Positions 33,385 to 42,181 of a DNA stretch of 64,000 nt are shown here, in pieces (within the stretch, counting starts at the first letter, position 1; each line of letters begins with the position of its first letter). This DNA is from Jiella mangrovi. Its GTDB lineage: Bacteria > Pseudomonadota > Alphaproteobacteria > Rhizobiales > Rhizobiaceae. The stretch is from contig NZ_JAGJCF010000002.1 of the NCBI RefSeq assembly GCF_017815135.1, positions 372,001-436,000 on the forward strand, written 5' to 3'. The notes under the pieces were generated by a model. That model was not told the DNA's origin, did not search any database, and worked only from the letters and a program-made list of their open reading frames with translations. The translations under genes were made by a program, and so were the position numbers.

Positions 33385-33567
33385 GGCAATCCTCATCGGT
33401 CGAAGGGTGGACTTCGTGACGGCGCATCGTCGCAATCGCCAGAAACGCCGAGCGGACACCGAAAGGGAAGCGCGTCGATCGACGGGAGACGAGCCGAGCG
33501 TCCAGGCGCTGCTTCTTCGCCATCGGGTCGCCCATCCATGCGATCAAGAGAACCTGCAAAAAGGCGA

Positions 33568-33644
33568 TGGTACGGTTGGGTGGTCTCGAACCACCGACCT
33601 CCGGAGCCACAATCCGACGCTCTAACCAACTGAGCTACAACCGC
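33568..33644 (-). tRNA. tRNA-His(GTG)
   Basis: A full cloverleaf can be drawn: acceptor GCGGTTG/CAACCGT, D arm AGCTCAGTTGGTTAGAGC, anticodon stem CGGA/TCCG with loop TTGTGGC (anticodon GTG), T arm GGTGG-TTCGAGA-CCACC, encoded CCA. The acceptor opens with a G1:U72 pair and A73, with T rather than G before position 1, which is the known alphaproteobacterial tRNA-His form lacking G-1. A run of five T follows the CCA. Confidence 0.95.
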
Positions 33645-33950
33645 ACACGGGAACGCGGCGTTCGATCGAATGTCGCGCACCCCGTTCCGCAAAAGACCGG
33701 ATAGTGATTTTCGCCGGGCGATGCAAGCCCGCTCGTCGCATCGCCGGACTGGTTTTCACCGATCCGAGGAAAGACGCCGCCGCCATCCGGCCAACCGTCC
33801 CGGCTCCCGCGTTTCATCGAGACGCCGCAAGCGGTCTTTGAGCGGCCGTGGCGCCCAAAAACAAAAGGGCCGCGGCAGGCGCGCCCCATGAAACCTTCGC
33901 CGCGTCTTACCGCGAGGGGGAGACGCAGCGACGCTGCAAGCCGGTTCGGC
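33645..33950. other. gap between tRNA-His and the phasin gene
   Basis: 306 bases. It should contain the tRNA-His promoter on the minus strand and holds the probable phasin terminator (33857-33887). No coding region with a convincing start was seen. Confidence 0.5.
33857..33887 (-). terminator. probable terminator of the phasin gene
   Basis: On the minus strand GGGCGCG pairs with CGCGGCCC with one bulged base and a five-base loop, followed by TTTTGTTTTT. It lies 64 bases after the phasin stop. Confidence 0.6.
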
Positions 33951-34403
33951 TCAGCTCTTGGTCGCCTTCTGGAAAGCCTCGCGGCCCGGCTTCATCATGT
34001 CCTTGGCGACGGACTGGGACAGGGACTGCATTTCCTTGGCCTGATCGGTCGCCATCTCGACCTGCTTGCGCACATAGGCGGTCTGCATCTCGATGACTTC
34101 CGCGAAGGACTTGGCCGACATCATCGAGTCGAGATGGGCAAAGCCGAGCTCGGCATTGGTGCGCATCGCGTCGATGGCCTTCTTCGAGAGCTGAAGCGAG
34201 CCCTGATGGGCGCTTTCCATCGTCGTCTCGAGAGCCTTCGTCGCCTCGTCGGCCGCGGCCTTCATCCGGCCGTAGGCTTCCTTCGACTGCTCCATCGACT
34301 TCTGGGTCATGGCGCGGAAGGTCTCGTTCATCTGGCTCGGATCCATCCCGAGCATCGACTGCGGGTTCGGCATGGCGAACGGATCGCTGTTGGCTGCGGC
34401 CAT
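33951..34403 (-). CDS. phasin family protein
   Basis: 150 residues, almost entirely helical with a coiled-coil pattern, Met/Gln/Ala-rich, no signal peptide. The central region SKEAYGRMKAAADEATKALETTMESAHQGSLQLSKKAIDAMRTNAELGFAHLDSMM is the phasin_2 signature. Phasins coat polyhydroxybutyrate granules in the cytoplasm. The start MAAANSDPFAMPNP at 34403 has a GGAGA site. A TGC/GCA near-palindrome about 80 bases upstream resembles operators of PhaR-type regulators. Confidence 0.9.
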   Translation of the reverse strand: MAAANSDPFAMPNPQSMLGMDPSQMNETFRAMTQKSMEQSKEAYGRMKAAADEATKALETTMESAHQGSLQLSKKAIDAMRTNAELGFAHLDSMMSAKSFAEVIEMQTAYVRKQVEMATDQAKEMQSLSQSVAKDMMKPGREAFQKATKS

Positions 34404-34679
34404 CTGGCTATCTCCTCAGGGTCTTGTTCTTGGTGTCGGGGAAAGCCTCTTCATCCCCTTCGGTTCCTGAGGTAACACCGATTATGCTGCGCTGCAACAT
34501 AAGTCGATAGATTTTTTCGCAATTGCTCAATCGTTAACCGTTTCGAAAGTCCGTGGTGCGTGACGGGAAGTGCTCCTTTATTCCGAACCGTCGGAACACT
34601 ATGAATGAAAGCTTAAAACGATACGGATTGAACGGGCCTCACCGACGATGCGCGTGTGGCAGAGGCAACGAACGAACCC
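34404..34679. other. divergent region between phasin and the large PAS protein
   Basis: 276 bases. AT-richer than its surroundings around 34501-34535. It holds the TGC/GCA near-palindrome at 34482-34502 and must supply promoters for both flanking genes. No short gene was recognised. Confidence 0.5.
34482..34502. promoter_or_regulatory. near-palindrome upstream of phasin, possible PhaR-type operator
   Basis: The core TGCGCTGCAACA (34488-34499) lies in a 21-base sequence in which eight of ten symmetric positions pair (TTATG...CATAA at the ends). PhaR-type regulators of polyhydroxybutyrate genes bind TGC-N3-GCA-like sequences upstream of phasin genes. Confidence 0.4.
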
Positions 34680-37600
34680 ATGGCGACGATCTTGATGCGA
34701 CAGACGCTGGCCCTCATGGCAAGCCCCGCCATTCGCGATGCGAATGACGGGCTCACTGCGCTTGTCGTCCTGTCTGCGGATCTGTCGGCCATCGTCTGGG
34801 CCAACAGCGCGGGCGCAGAGACGTTCGGCCTTGCTTCGACAGGCCCGCAAGACCACGCCGAAACACCCGCCAGGATCCGCGATCAGCTGGCCGGATCACG
34901 CGGGATTTTTGCCCGCAAGGGCCGCGCGTCCCTTTTGCTGCGCATCGGCGGCGGGTTTCGGGCGGCGAGCATTCCGGGTGAATTGCGCCTGATCGCCTGG
35001 AACGATCCGGACGGGGACGGCGACCGAGACGTCGCGCTTTTGACCGTCCCCGCCTCCCGCGCCGCCTATGGCCCGGCGGAGCGCGACGCTGCGCTTTTGA
35101 CCGAAGCCGGGCTTTCGGACACGGCGGAGGCGCGCCTCCTGCCGACGGAAACGGCCGCCGGCGAGCTGTCTGGTGGAGACGATCTCGCGGCGAGCGCCAA
35201 AGCGGCAAGCTTCGTTTCGAGCGAAAGTGACCTTGCGGAGTTCGAACCCGCCTCCGGCGGCCGCGCCCTGATGGCACGGATCGCGGCAGATCGCCTGCTG
35301 ATCCTGCCGATCGACGAGCCGGCAGATGAGCTCCCGCCCGTTGCCGAAGCCGAAGCCGAAGCTGACGCAGCTGTTCCCGCTGCGGAGGAGCTGGTTTCCT
35401 CTCAGTCAGCACCTGCCAAGCCCGCCGCACGGCGCGTTCGCCGTCTGCATTCCGTCTGGGGCAGCGCCGCTCCCGCTCCCGTCTCAGCAAAACCGGAAAC
35501 GGACGAACCATCCGCGGCCGCAATCGCATCCGGGGAGTATGCCGCAGAACGGGACATGGCGGCGCCTGCGCAGTCCGGGGATCCCGCAGATGACGATTTG
35601 CCGCAAGCGCCGGATGAAGATGGCGCGGCGACCGATGATGTTTCCGCTGAGGCTGGGAAGGAAATGCCCTCGCCGCCGAAGCCTCTAGCTGGCGAACCCG
35701 AAGACGCCTCGTCAGAGCCGAAGGAAGAGGCGCCCCCCTCCCCTGCGGGGGCGGATCAAGGCCCGCCGCAGGGCCTGTCGGCCGAGACCGCCACAGCGCA
35801 GCCAGCCGACGACGAAGACGACGACGACGACGACAGCGTCGAGCCGGTCGCCGAACCGGAGGCAAGTGGCGCGGCGGAGGATCAAGACGGTTCGAGGCCG
35901 GAAGAGAGCGAGAGCTCCGTCCGCGAAGACGCCGACCCGCCGGAAGACGGCCATAAGGAGGATCCGGCTCCCGAGACCGAGGAGCCCGTCGATGGCGTCC
36001 GGCCTCTCGCCGCTTCGGATTTCGAACCCTCTGCCGATGCCGGCGACGAACCGGCAAAGAGCGAGGCATTTTCGCCCCAACTCGGCGGCGAGCCGGTTCG
36101 CTTCGTCTGGCGCATCGACAGCGAGGGGCGGTTTCGCTCGCTGTCGCCGGAATTTGCCGCCGCCGTCGGCCCCGTCTCCGCCGCGATCCTCGACCGCAGC
36201 GTCGACGAGGTGGCGCGCGCCTATGGCCTCGACGGGGACGGCGCGCTTCGCCGGCTTTTGTCGCGGCGGGAGACCTGGTCGGGGCGCACGGTGATGTGGC
36301 CGCTGGAAAAGACCGCCAAGACAGTGCCGGTCGATCTCGCGGCCCTGCCCGTCTATGCGCGCGACCGCTCCTTCGACGGCTTTCGCGGCTTCGGGATCGT
36401 TCGTCTCGCCGATGCCGAGGACGATCCCGCCGCGATCGGTCTCGACCCGAACGCGGCGTTCGAAACGCTGGCGGAACCCGAGGCGGTCACCGGTGAGAGT
36501 GAGAGCGACAGCGAGACCCTGCCGGCCTTCATCCGCACCATCGGTGCCTCGCCGCCCGTCAATTTCGGTCGGCGCGAGCCGGAGCGGCGGCCGGAAGCCC
36601 CTCAGCCCTCACAGGCCGAGGGCGCTGCCCGGCATGACATGCCGCAGGAGGAGCGCCGCGACGAAAAGGTGATCCGCCTCGAGGAACGACGCCGCCCCGC
36701 CAATGCCGGCCTGAGCCAGACCGAGGAAGCCGCCTTCCGCGCGATCGGCGAGACGCTGGCACAGGGCTCCGATCCGCGCGACCTCGTCGAGGCCGTGCGT
36801 GCCGCATCGGAACGGATCGAGGAGTTCGAGAGCCGGCAGAGCGGCGAAGCGGACGCGCCGGATGCCTCGTCCGCCGAGGACCAGGGCGCGGACCCGGCGC
36901 TCACCGCCACCGAACCCTCCGGCGAGCCTCGGGCCGGATCGCGCGATCTCGCATCCGTGCTCGATCAGGTCTATGGCACGCTGCCACTGCCGATCCTGGC
37001 CCAGGCGGGCACCGATCTCGTCTATGCCAATCGCGAGTTTCTCGATCTGACCGGCCATGACGATCTCGCCGGACTTCGCTCGGCAGGCGGGCTCGACGGC
37101 CTGGTTCTCGACCGCATGGAGGGCGATGCCGACCGCCTGCGGCTACGCCGGGCCAACGGAACGAGCGTCGCCATCCGCGCCCGTATGCAGCGAACGAGCG
37201 TCGAGGGCGTCGGCTGTCTCATCTTCTCCTTCTTCGCATCGCCGCGCCTTGCGTTCATTTCGCACGAAAAGTTCGATACCGCGGAGGGCTCTCTCCCCGG
37301 GCCTTCTGCCGAAAGCCTTGCGGACCCCATTCTCGATCTCGCCGCCGATGGCATCGTCCTCGTCGACGATGCCGGCATGACAACGGCGATGAGCGGTGCG
37401 GCCCGTGAGCTTTTCGACATTGCTCCGGCGGACGTCGCCGGGCGCCCCTTCGTGACGCTGTTTGCCCATGAGAGCCAGAAAGCCATCAAGGTGCTTCTGA
37501 CCGACAAGGGTCGCGGGCAGGACACGCCGGCCAAGGTCGTGGAGCGCGAGGCCAAGTGGTTCTCGCGGATCGATGTCATCGGCCGCGTCGCGGGCGGTGG

Positions 37601-38435
37601 CTTTCTGCCGCTTGCAGTGTCGCTCGGCCAGGTTCCGGGCAGCCGCGGATATTGCGCCGTCATCCACGACATCACCCGCTGGAAACGCGCCGAGGAAACG
37701 GCGGTCAGGGCCCGGGCCCACGCCGAAGCGTCGAACCTGCAAAAAAGCACCTTCCTGTCCGAGGTGGCCCAGGAGATCCGCGATCCGGTCGATGCGATCA
37801 TCGGCTTTGCCGACCTGATCGTGACCGAGAGTCTCGGCTCCGTCGGCAACGAGCGGTATCTGGAATATCTCGAGGACATCAAGCGCTCGGGACATCAGGT
37901 CATCGACCTCGTCACCATCCTGCACGACCTTGCACAGGTGGAATCCGGCGAGAAGACCGTGTCCTTCGAAGCGGTCTCGCTCGCCGAGATCGTCGCGGAG
38001 GTCACGGCGGTCATGGCGCCGAAGGCAAACCGGCAACGGGTGATCGTGCGCACCCATCTGCCCTCCTCGGTCCCGCCCGTCGTTGGCGATCACGACACCA
38101 TTCGCCAGATCACGACCAATCTCGTGGCCAATTCGATCCGCTCGACGCCGGCCGGCGGACAGTTGATCGTTTCGCTGAAATATGAGCCGGAACTGGGCGT
38201 TTCCCTGCGCTTTCGCGACACCGGCGTCGGCATGCGCCAGGACGAGATAGAGACCGCCCTGCGCGGGCCGGGCACCGGCCGCACCAGCGCCGCCGCCGAG
38301 ACCAGCCGCCTCGGCCTGCCGCTCACGAAAGCGCTTGCGGAAGCAAACCGCGCGGAATTTTCCATCGCCTCCACCCCCGGCGAGGGAACGCTGGTCGAGG
38401 TGCGCTTTCCGCCCGCACGGGTGCTGCTCGACTGA
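34680..38435 (+). CDS. large PAS-domain histidine kinase-like protein with His replaced by Gln
   Basis: 1251 residues from the ATG at 34680 (a GTG eight codons earlier, at 34656, is also possible). An N-terminal PAS-like region (to about 140) is followed by a very long acidic, Pro/Ala/Glu-rich disordered stretch (about 150-470) including a run of Asp. Then come three or more PAS-like domains (about 475-600, 770-860, 890-1010), a dimerisation helix and an ATPase domain. The phosphoacceptor motif, normally SHEIRTPL, reads AQEIRDPV, with Gln at codon 37770-37772. The ATP-binding N-box (NLVANSIRST), DTGVGM and LGLPLTKAL are kept. This recalls DivL/PdhS-family cell-cycle kinases of alphaproteobacteria, in which DivL uses Tyr. 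Function unknown; a regulatory pseudokinase is the likely reading. Confidence 0.8.
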   Translation: MATILMRQTLALMASPAIRDANDGLTALVVLSADLSAIVWANSAGAETFGLASTGPQDHAETPARIRDQLAGSRGIFARKGRASLLLRIGGGFRAASIPGELRLIAWNDPDGDGDRDVALLTVPASRAAYGPAERDAALLTEAGLSDTAEARLLPTETAAGELSGGDDLAASAKAASFVSSESDLAEFEPASGGRALMARIAADRLLILPIDEPADELPPVAEAEAEADAAVPAAEELVSSQSAPAKPAARRVRRLHSVWGSAAPAPVSAKPETDEPSAAAIASGEYAAERDMAAPAQSGDPADDDLPQAPDEDGAATDDVSAEAGKEMPSPPKPLAGEPEDASSEPKEEAPPSPAGADQGPPQGLSAETATAQPADDEDDDDDDSVEPVAEPEASGAAEDQDGSRPEESESSVREDADPPEDGHKEDPAPETEEPVDGVRPLAASDFEPSADAGDEPAKSEAFSPQLGGEPVRFVWRIDSEGRFRSLSPEFAAAVGPVSAAILDRSVDEVARAYGLDGDGALRRLLSRRETWSGRTVMWPLEKTAKTVPVDLAALPVYARDRSFDGFRGFGIVRLADAEDDPAAIGLDPNAAFETLAEPEAVTGESESDSETLPAFIRTIGASPPVNFGRREPERRPEAPQPSQAEGAARHDMPQEERRDEKVIRLEERRRPANAGLSQTEEAAFRAIGETLAQGSDPRDLVEAVRAASERIEEFESRQSGEADAPDASSAEDQGADPALTATEPSGEPRAGSRDLASVLDQVYGTLPLPILAQAGTDLVYANREFLDLTGHDDLAGLRSAGGLDGLVLDRMEGDADRLRLRRANGTSVAIRARMQRTSVEGVGCLIFSFFASPRLAFISHEKFDTAEGSLPGPSAESLADPILDLAADGIVLVDDAGMTTAMSGAARELFDIAPADVAGRPFVTLFAHESQKAIKVLLTDKGRGQDTPAKVVEREAKWFSRIDVIGRVAGGGFLPLAVSLGQVPGSRGYCAVIHDITRWKRAEETAVRARAHAEASNLQKSTFLSEVAQEIRDPVDAIIGFADLIVTESLGSVGNERYLEYLEDIKRSGHQVIDLVTILHDLAQVESGEKTVSFEAVSLAEIVAEVTAVMAPKANRQRVIVRTHLPSSVPPVVGDHDTIRQITTNLVANSIRSTPAGGQLIVSLKYEPELGVSLRFRDTGVGMRQDEIETALRGPGTGRTSAAAETSRLGLPLTKALAEANRAEFSIASTPGEGTLVEVRFPPARVLLD

Positions 38436-38824
38436 GAGCGCCGGGACGTCAGCCCCCCTCCGAACGCCTTCTTCCGAGAGCCGGCCACCTCGATAGCAGC
38501 GATTCGTCGCGAGGCGACCTGAGGCCACGAATATGTGATCGTGAATGTCCGGTTTTCCCGCGCAACGTTTATGACCGCTAACAGCCTGAAACCGCTCGGT
38601 TCGATGGCCGCGAGGCCGCAAAGCCAGTTTAGAACCCTTCCAAGTCATTGATTGTACTGGCGAAAGAGATGATGCTATGGCATTCGGCATACTCGCGGCC
38701 CGTCCTCTTTCGGGTTGCAAAGTGTTCCAAATCGCGGGACCGCCACGCGAAGCTGAAACGTCAAAACAGATCGACCTTGCCGACGGACGTCGCGCGGCTG
38801 GGGCGACACGGGAGGAAGAGTTCG
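38436..38824. other. upstream region of the iron-transport operon
   Basis: 389 bases without a convincing gene; the frame of the next gene is open to 38648 but the upstream codons look non-coding. It contains the candidate Irr-type box at 38628-38644 and a strong ribosome site GGAGGAAG before the ATG at 38825. Confidence 0.5.
38628..38644. promoter_or_regulatory. candidate iron-responsive (Irr/ICE-type) operator
   Basis: TTTAGAACCCTTCCAAG matches TTTAGAA-N3-TTCTAAA, the pattern reported for Irr boxes, at 12 of 14 fixed positions. It lies about 180 bases before the ATG of an iron-binding protein gene, and an irr gene is present at 62504-62968. Confidence 0.4.
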
Positions 38825-39874
38825 ATGACGACCATGCGCACCGCCATCAACACGGCGATCTGCTCGATCGCGATGCTCGGCTCTTCTGTCGTTTCGGGCG
38901 CCGCCCTGGCGGCGGACGTCAACATCTACACCTCCCGACAGCCCGATCTGATCCAGCCCGTGCTCGATGCCTTCACGAAGGAGACCGGGCTTTCCACCGC
39001 GACGATCTTCATCGACAAGGGCCTCGAAGAGAGGATCAAGGCCGAGGGAGCGAATTCGCCGGCCGACCTGATCATGACAGTCGACATCGGGCGTCTCGAC
39101 GCCGCCAAGCAGGCCGGCGTCGTCCAGCCCGTCACGAGTGACGTCCTCGAAAACAACATCCCGCAGAGATTTCGGGACGGCGATGAGGAATGGTTCGCAC
39201 TGACGAGCCGGGCCCGCGTCGTATACGCCTCCAGGGAGCGGGTCGATATCGACGCGATCAGCTACAAGGACCTCGCCGATCCCAAGTGGAAAGGCCGTCT
39301 TTGCACGCGCTCCGGCCAGCACCAGTACAACATCGCGCTGATCGCCGCCTACATCGCCCATCATGGCGAGGACGCCGCGCGCGAATGGGTCGCCGGCCTT
39401 CGCGACAATCTCGCCCGTCGCCCGGAAGGCGGTGACCGCGACCAGGCCAAGGCGATCTATGCCGGCGAATGCGACATCGCTCTGGGCAACACCTACTATG
39501 TCGGCAAGATGGCGACCGACGAGAAGGAGCCCGAGCAGAAGGAATGGGCCGCCGCGATCAAGGTGATCATGCCGACCTTCGACAACGGCCTCACCCATGT
39601 GAACATTTCCGGCGTTTCGCTGGCCTCGAATGCGCCGCACAAGGACAATGCCATCAAGCTGATGGAGTTCTTGTCGAGCGACGAGGCCCAGAAGATCTAT
39701 GCCGAGCTCAACTACGAATATCCCGTCGAGCCGGGTATCGAGACGTCGGAGCTCGTCCAGTCCTTCGGTGAACTGAAACCCGATACGCTCGGCCTCGACG
39801 AGATCGCCAGACATCGTGCCAAGGCGTCGGAAATCGTCGACGAGGTGAATTACGACGGCGGGCCGCAGAGCTGA
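38825..39874 (+). CDS. fbpA: periplasmic Fe(3+)-binding protein of an ABC transporter
   Basis: 349 residues. A signal peptide (about 1-29, ending SGAALA-AD) precedes VNIYTSRQPDLIQPVLDAFTKETG, the start typical of FbpA/AfuA/FutA. The iron-binding tyrosine pair is in LGNTYYVGKM (about 224-233) and the N-lobe Tyr in NIYTSR. ATG at 38825 with GGAGGAAG. Followed after 38 bases by the permease. No ATPase gene follows. Confidence 0.93.
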   Translation: MTTMRTAINTAICSIAMLGSSVVSGAALAADVNIYTSRQPDLIQPVLDAFTKETGLSTATIFIDKGLEERIKAEGANSPADLIMTVDIGRLDAAKQAGVVQPVTSDVLENNIPQRFRDGDEEWFALTSRARVVYASRERVDIDAISYKDLADPKWKGRLCTRSGQHQYNIALIAAYIAHHGEDAAREWVAGLRDNLARRPEGGDRDQAKAIYAGECDIALGNTYYVGKMATDEKEPEQKEWAAAIKVIMPTFDNGLTHVNISGVSLASNAPHKDNAIKLMEFLSSDEAQKIYAELNYEYPVEPGIETSELVQSFGELKPDTLGLDEIARHRAKASEIVDEVNYDGGPQS

Positions 39875-39912
39875 CACTTCGATACGATCGCGCAAAGACG
39901 GCTGCCGCTTCG

Positions 39913-41604
39913 ATGTCCGCGGTGCGTCCCGTAGGAACTCTACGCATACCAGCGCGTATTCGCCGACGGGGCAAGGGCGACGGTGGCTATCTCGCCACCG
40001 CTTTCGCCCTTGCGGCTCTCGTCGCGATGCCCTTCGTGGCGCTGGTCTGGCTGGCCCTGTCGGGCAGTTCCTCGAACTGGTCGCATCTCGCCACGACCAT
40101 CCTGCCGGAAGCCAGCATCGTCACGGCACAGCTGATGCTCGGCGTCGCGCTTGTCACGGGCACGGTCGGCGCCGTTACGGCCTGGCTCGTCGCGAGCTTC
40201 GAGTTCCCGGGAAGGCGGTTCTTTTCCTGGGCCCTGGTCCTGCCGCTCGCCGTCCCCACCTACATCGCCGCCTATTGCTTCGTGGAGTTCCTGCATTTCG
40301 CAGGACCCGTCCAGTCGGCGATCCGCGCGGTTTTCGGCTACAAGTCGAGCCGGGACTACTGGTTTCCGGAAATCCGCTCCCTCCCGGGTGCGGTGCTGAT
40401 CCTGTCCTCGGTCCTTTACCCCTACGTTTATCTGACCGTCCGCATGGTCTTTCTGATGCAGGGGCGGAAGGCGGCGGAAGTCGCACGCACGCTCGGCGCC
40501 TCGCAGGCGGCGATCTTCGCCAAGATCCTGCTGCCGCTGGCCCGGCCGGCCATTGCCGTCGGTGTGACGCTGGCGCTGATGGAGGCGGTGAACGACATCG
40601 GCGCGGTGGAGTTTCTCGGCGTGAGGACGCTGACCTTCGCGATCTATTCCACCTGGCTCAACCGCGGCGATCTCTACGGCGCAACCCAGATTGCGCTTTT
40701 GATGCTCGCGGTGATCCTCGTGCTCGTCGCCGTCGAGCGACTCGCCCGGCGCCGCCAGCGTTTCACTCTCGGCAGAGCCGACCGCCCGCAGCCGGGATCG
40801 GAAAGGCTCACCGGCGGCAAGGCCGCGCTCGCCTCGCTTGCCTGCGCCATGCCGATCATCCTCGGCTTCGCGATCCCGTTTCTCGTCCTTGGCGACTATG
40901 CGGTGCGACGCCTCGATCAACTCGCCGACCCGCAGCTCTGGCGGGCCCTGCGCCACACCGTTGCCCTCGCCTCGATCACCAGTCTCGCCACCGTTCTGGC
41001 CGGCTTCATGCTGGCCTATGGCGTCCGGCTGACGGGTTCGAGGCGCCTCGTCCTGATGACCCGTCTTGCGGTCATCGGCTATGCCGTTCCCGGGACGGTG
41101 CTCGCCATCGGCATTCTCATTCCGCTCGCGGGCCTCGACAACTTCGTCGATGCGCACATGCGGGCCGGCTTCGATGTTTCCACCGGCCTCGTCCTGTCCG
41201 GTTCGGGCTTTGCCATCGTCTATGCCGGCTTCGTGCGCTTCATGGCGATGGGGCACGGCTCGCTCGAGAGCGGCTTTGCCAAGGTCTCGCCGCATCTCGA
41301 CATGGCCTCGCGCACCCTCGGCAGGACACCCGGTGCGACGCTGCTCGAAGTTCTCCTGCCGCTGATGCGCCCGGCGCTGCTGACGGCCTTCCTCTTGGTC
41401 TTCGTCGAGGCCTCGAAGGAGCTTTCGGCGACGATCCTGCTGAGACCCTTCGACTTCGAGACGCTGGCGACCTTCGTCTATGCCCAGACCTCGCGTTCGG
41501 CGTTCGAGGACGGCGCGGTCGCGGCCTTGCTCATCGTGCTGGTCGGAATCCTGCCCGTTGCGATCCTCAATCGTTCGATTCTGGCCGAAACGACCCGCAG
41601 CTAG
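39913..41604 (+). CDS. fbpB: Fe(3+) ABC transporter permease
   Basis: 563 residues, about 12 membrane segments as two fused halves of six. Each half has an EAA-type loop (EVARTLGASQAAIFAKILLPLARPAI at about 191-216; MASRTLGRTPGATLLEVLLPLMRPAL at about 463-488), so it needs only one polypeptide. It is the partner of the upstream iron-binding protein. The expected ATPase (fbpC) is missing from this operon and from the whole window; the only ABC ATPase here belongs to the polyamine system. Confidence 0.93.
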   Translation: MSAVRPVGTLRIPARIRRRGKGDGGYLATAFALAALVAMPFVALVWLALSGSSSNWSHLATTILPEASIVTAQLMLGVALVTGTVGAVTAWLVASFEFPGRRFFSWALVLPLAVPTYIAAYCFVEFLHFAGPVQSAIRAVFGYKSSRDYWFPEIRSLPGAVLILSSVLYPYVYLTVRMVFLMQGRKAAEVARTLGASQAAIFAKILLPLARPAIAVGVTLALMEAVNDIGAVEFLGVRTLTFAIYSTWLNRGDLYGATQIALLMLAVILVLVAVERLARRRQRFTLGRADRPQPGSERLTGGKAALASLACAMPIILGFAIPFLVLGDYAVRRLDQLADPQLWRALRHTVALASITSLATVLAGFMLAYGVRLTGSRRLVLMTRLAVIGYAVPGTVLAIGILIPLAGLDNFVDAHMRAGFDVSTGLVLSGSGFAIVYAGFVRFMAMGHGSLESGFAKVSPHLDMASRTLGRTPGATLLEVLLPLMRPALLTAFLLVFVEASKELSATILLRPFDFETLATFVYAQTSRSAFEDGAVAALLIVLVGILPVAILNRSILAETTRS

Positions 41605-41747
41605 GCGAAAGTTTTCGGGCGTTTGCAAAGCAATCCCCCGCTCCCCTCTCCCAAAGAAGGCTGCAAGCCCTAGCTCACGCGTCAGTGACGCCCGCCGTTT
41701 CCGGCGCGATCGGCGGGTCTGCAATCGTCAAGAGGGGTGCTCTGTCC

Positions 41748-42113
41748 ATGTCCGAAATTTCCGAGCCGAAAACCGCCGGGGGCGCCTGGCTGATCGTCGC
41801 CGCGAGCGCCATCGGCGCACTCATCGCCGCATTCAACGTCGTCAATCTCGGCAACGGCATCGCTTTCACCTTTGGTGCCTGGCTGGTTTTCGTATCGAGC
41901 CTCCTGGTTCTCGGCGCCGGCCTGATCCTGGCCCTGCATCTGGCTTTGTCGCGCGGCATGCGCGGTCTTCTCGCGGTTCTGATCCTGCTCGGGATCGTCG
42001 GCACGGGGGTCGCCGCCTATTTCCTTCTCGCCTGGATCCTCGTCGTCGCCATGGGCGTCGCGCTGGTCGGCTGGCTCATTCATGTGACGGTCGATCCGTC
42101 ACCACTCGACTAA
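41748..42113 (+). CDS. small four-helix membrane protein, probable anchor of the PQQ dehydrogenase
   Basis: 121 residues, beginning MSEISEPKTAGGAWLIVAAS, with four hydrophobic segments (about 11-33, 40-62, 66-88, 92-112) and short loops. It ends 68 bases before the PQQ enzyme gene on the same strand. Membrane-bound glucose and quinate dehydrogenases normally carry about 130-150 N-terminal residues forming membrane helices on the same chain. Here that part is missing from the enzyme and a protein of matching size and topology lies just upstream. Its role as anchor or quinone site is inference. ATG at 41748 with GAGGGG eleven bases away. Confidence 0.6.
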   Translation: MSEISEPKTAGGAWLIVAASAIGALIAAFNVVNLGNGIAFTFGAWLVFVSSLLVLGAGLILALHLALSRGMRGLLAVLILLGIVGTGVAAYFLLAWILVVAMGVALVGWLIHVTVDPSPLD

Positions 42114-42181
42114 AACCCGATCGGGCAGAGCAAGGCATCACGCCGCCCGCCCCGAACATCACTCGACGGGACGACATACCC

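Noticed and set aside
40275-42113. A 612-codon open frame over the permease
   Set aside because: Only its last 121 codons, starting at the ATG at 41748, look like a protein; the rest is an out-of-frame shadow of fbpB.
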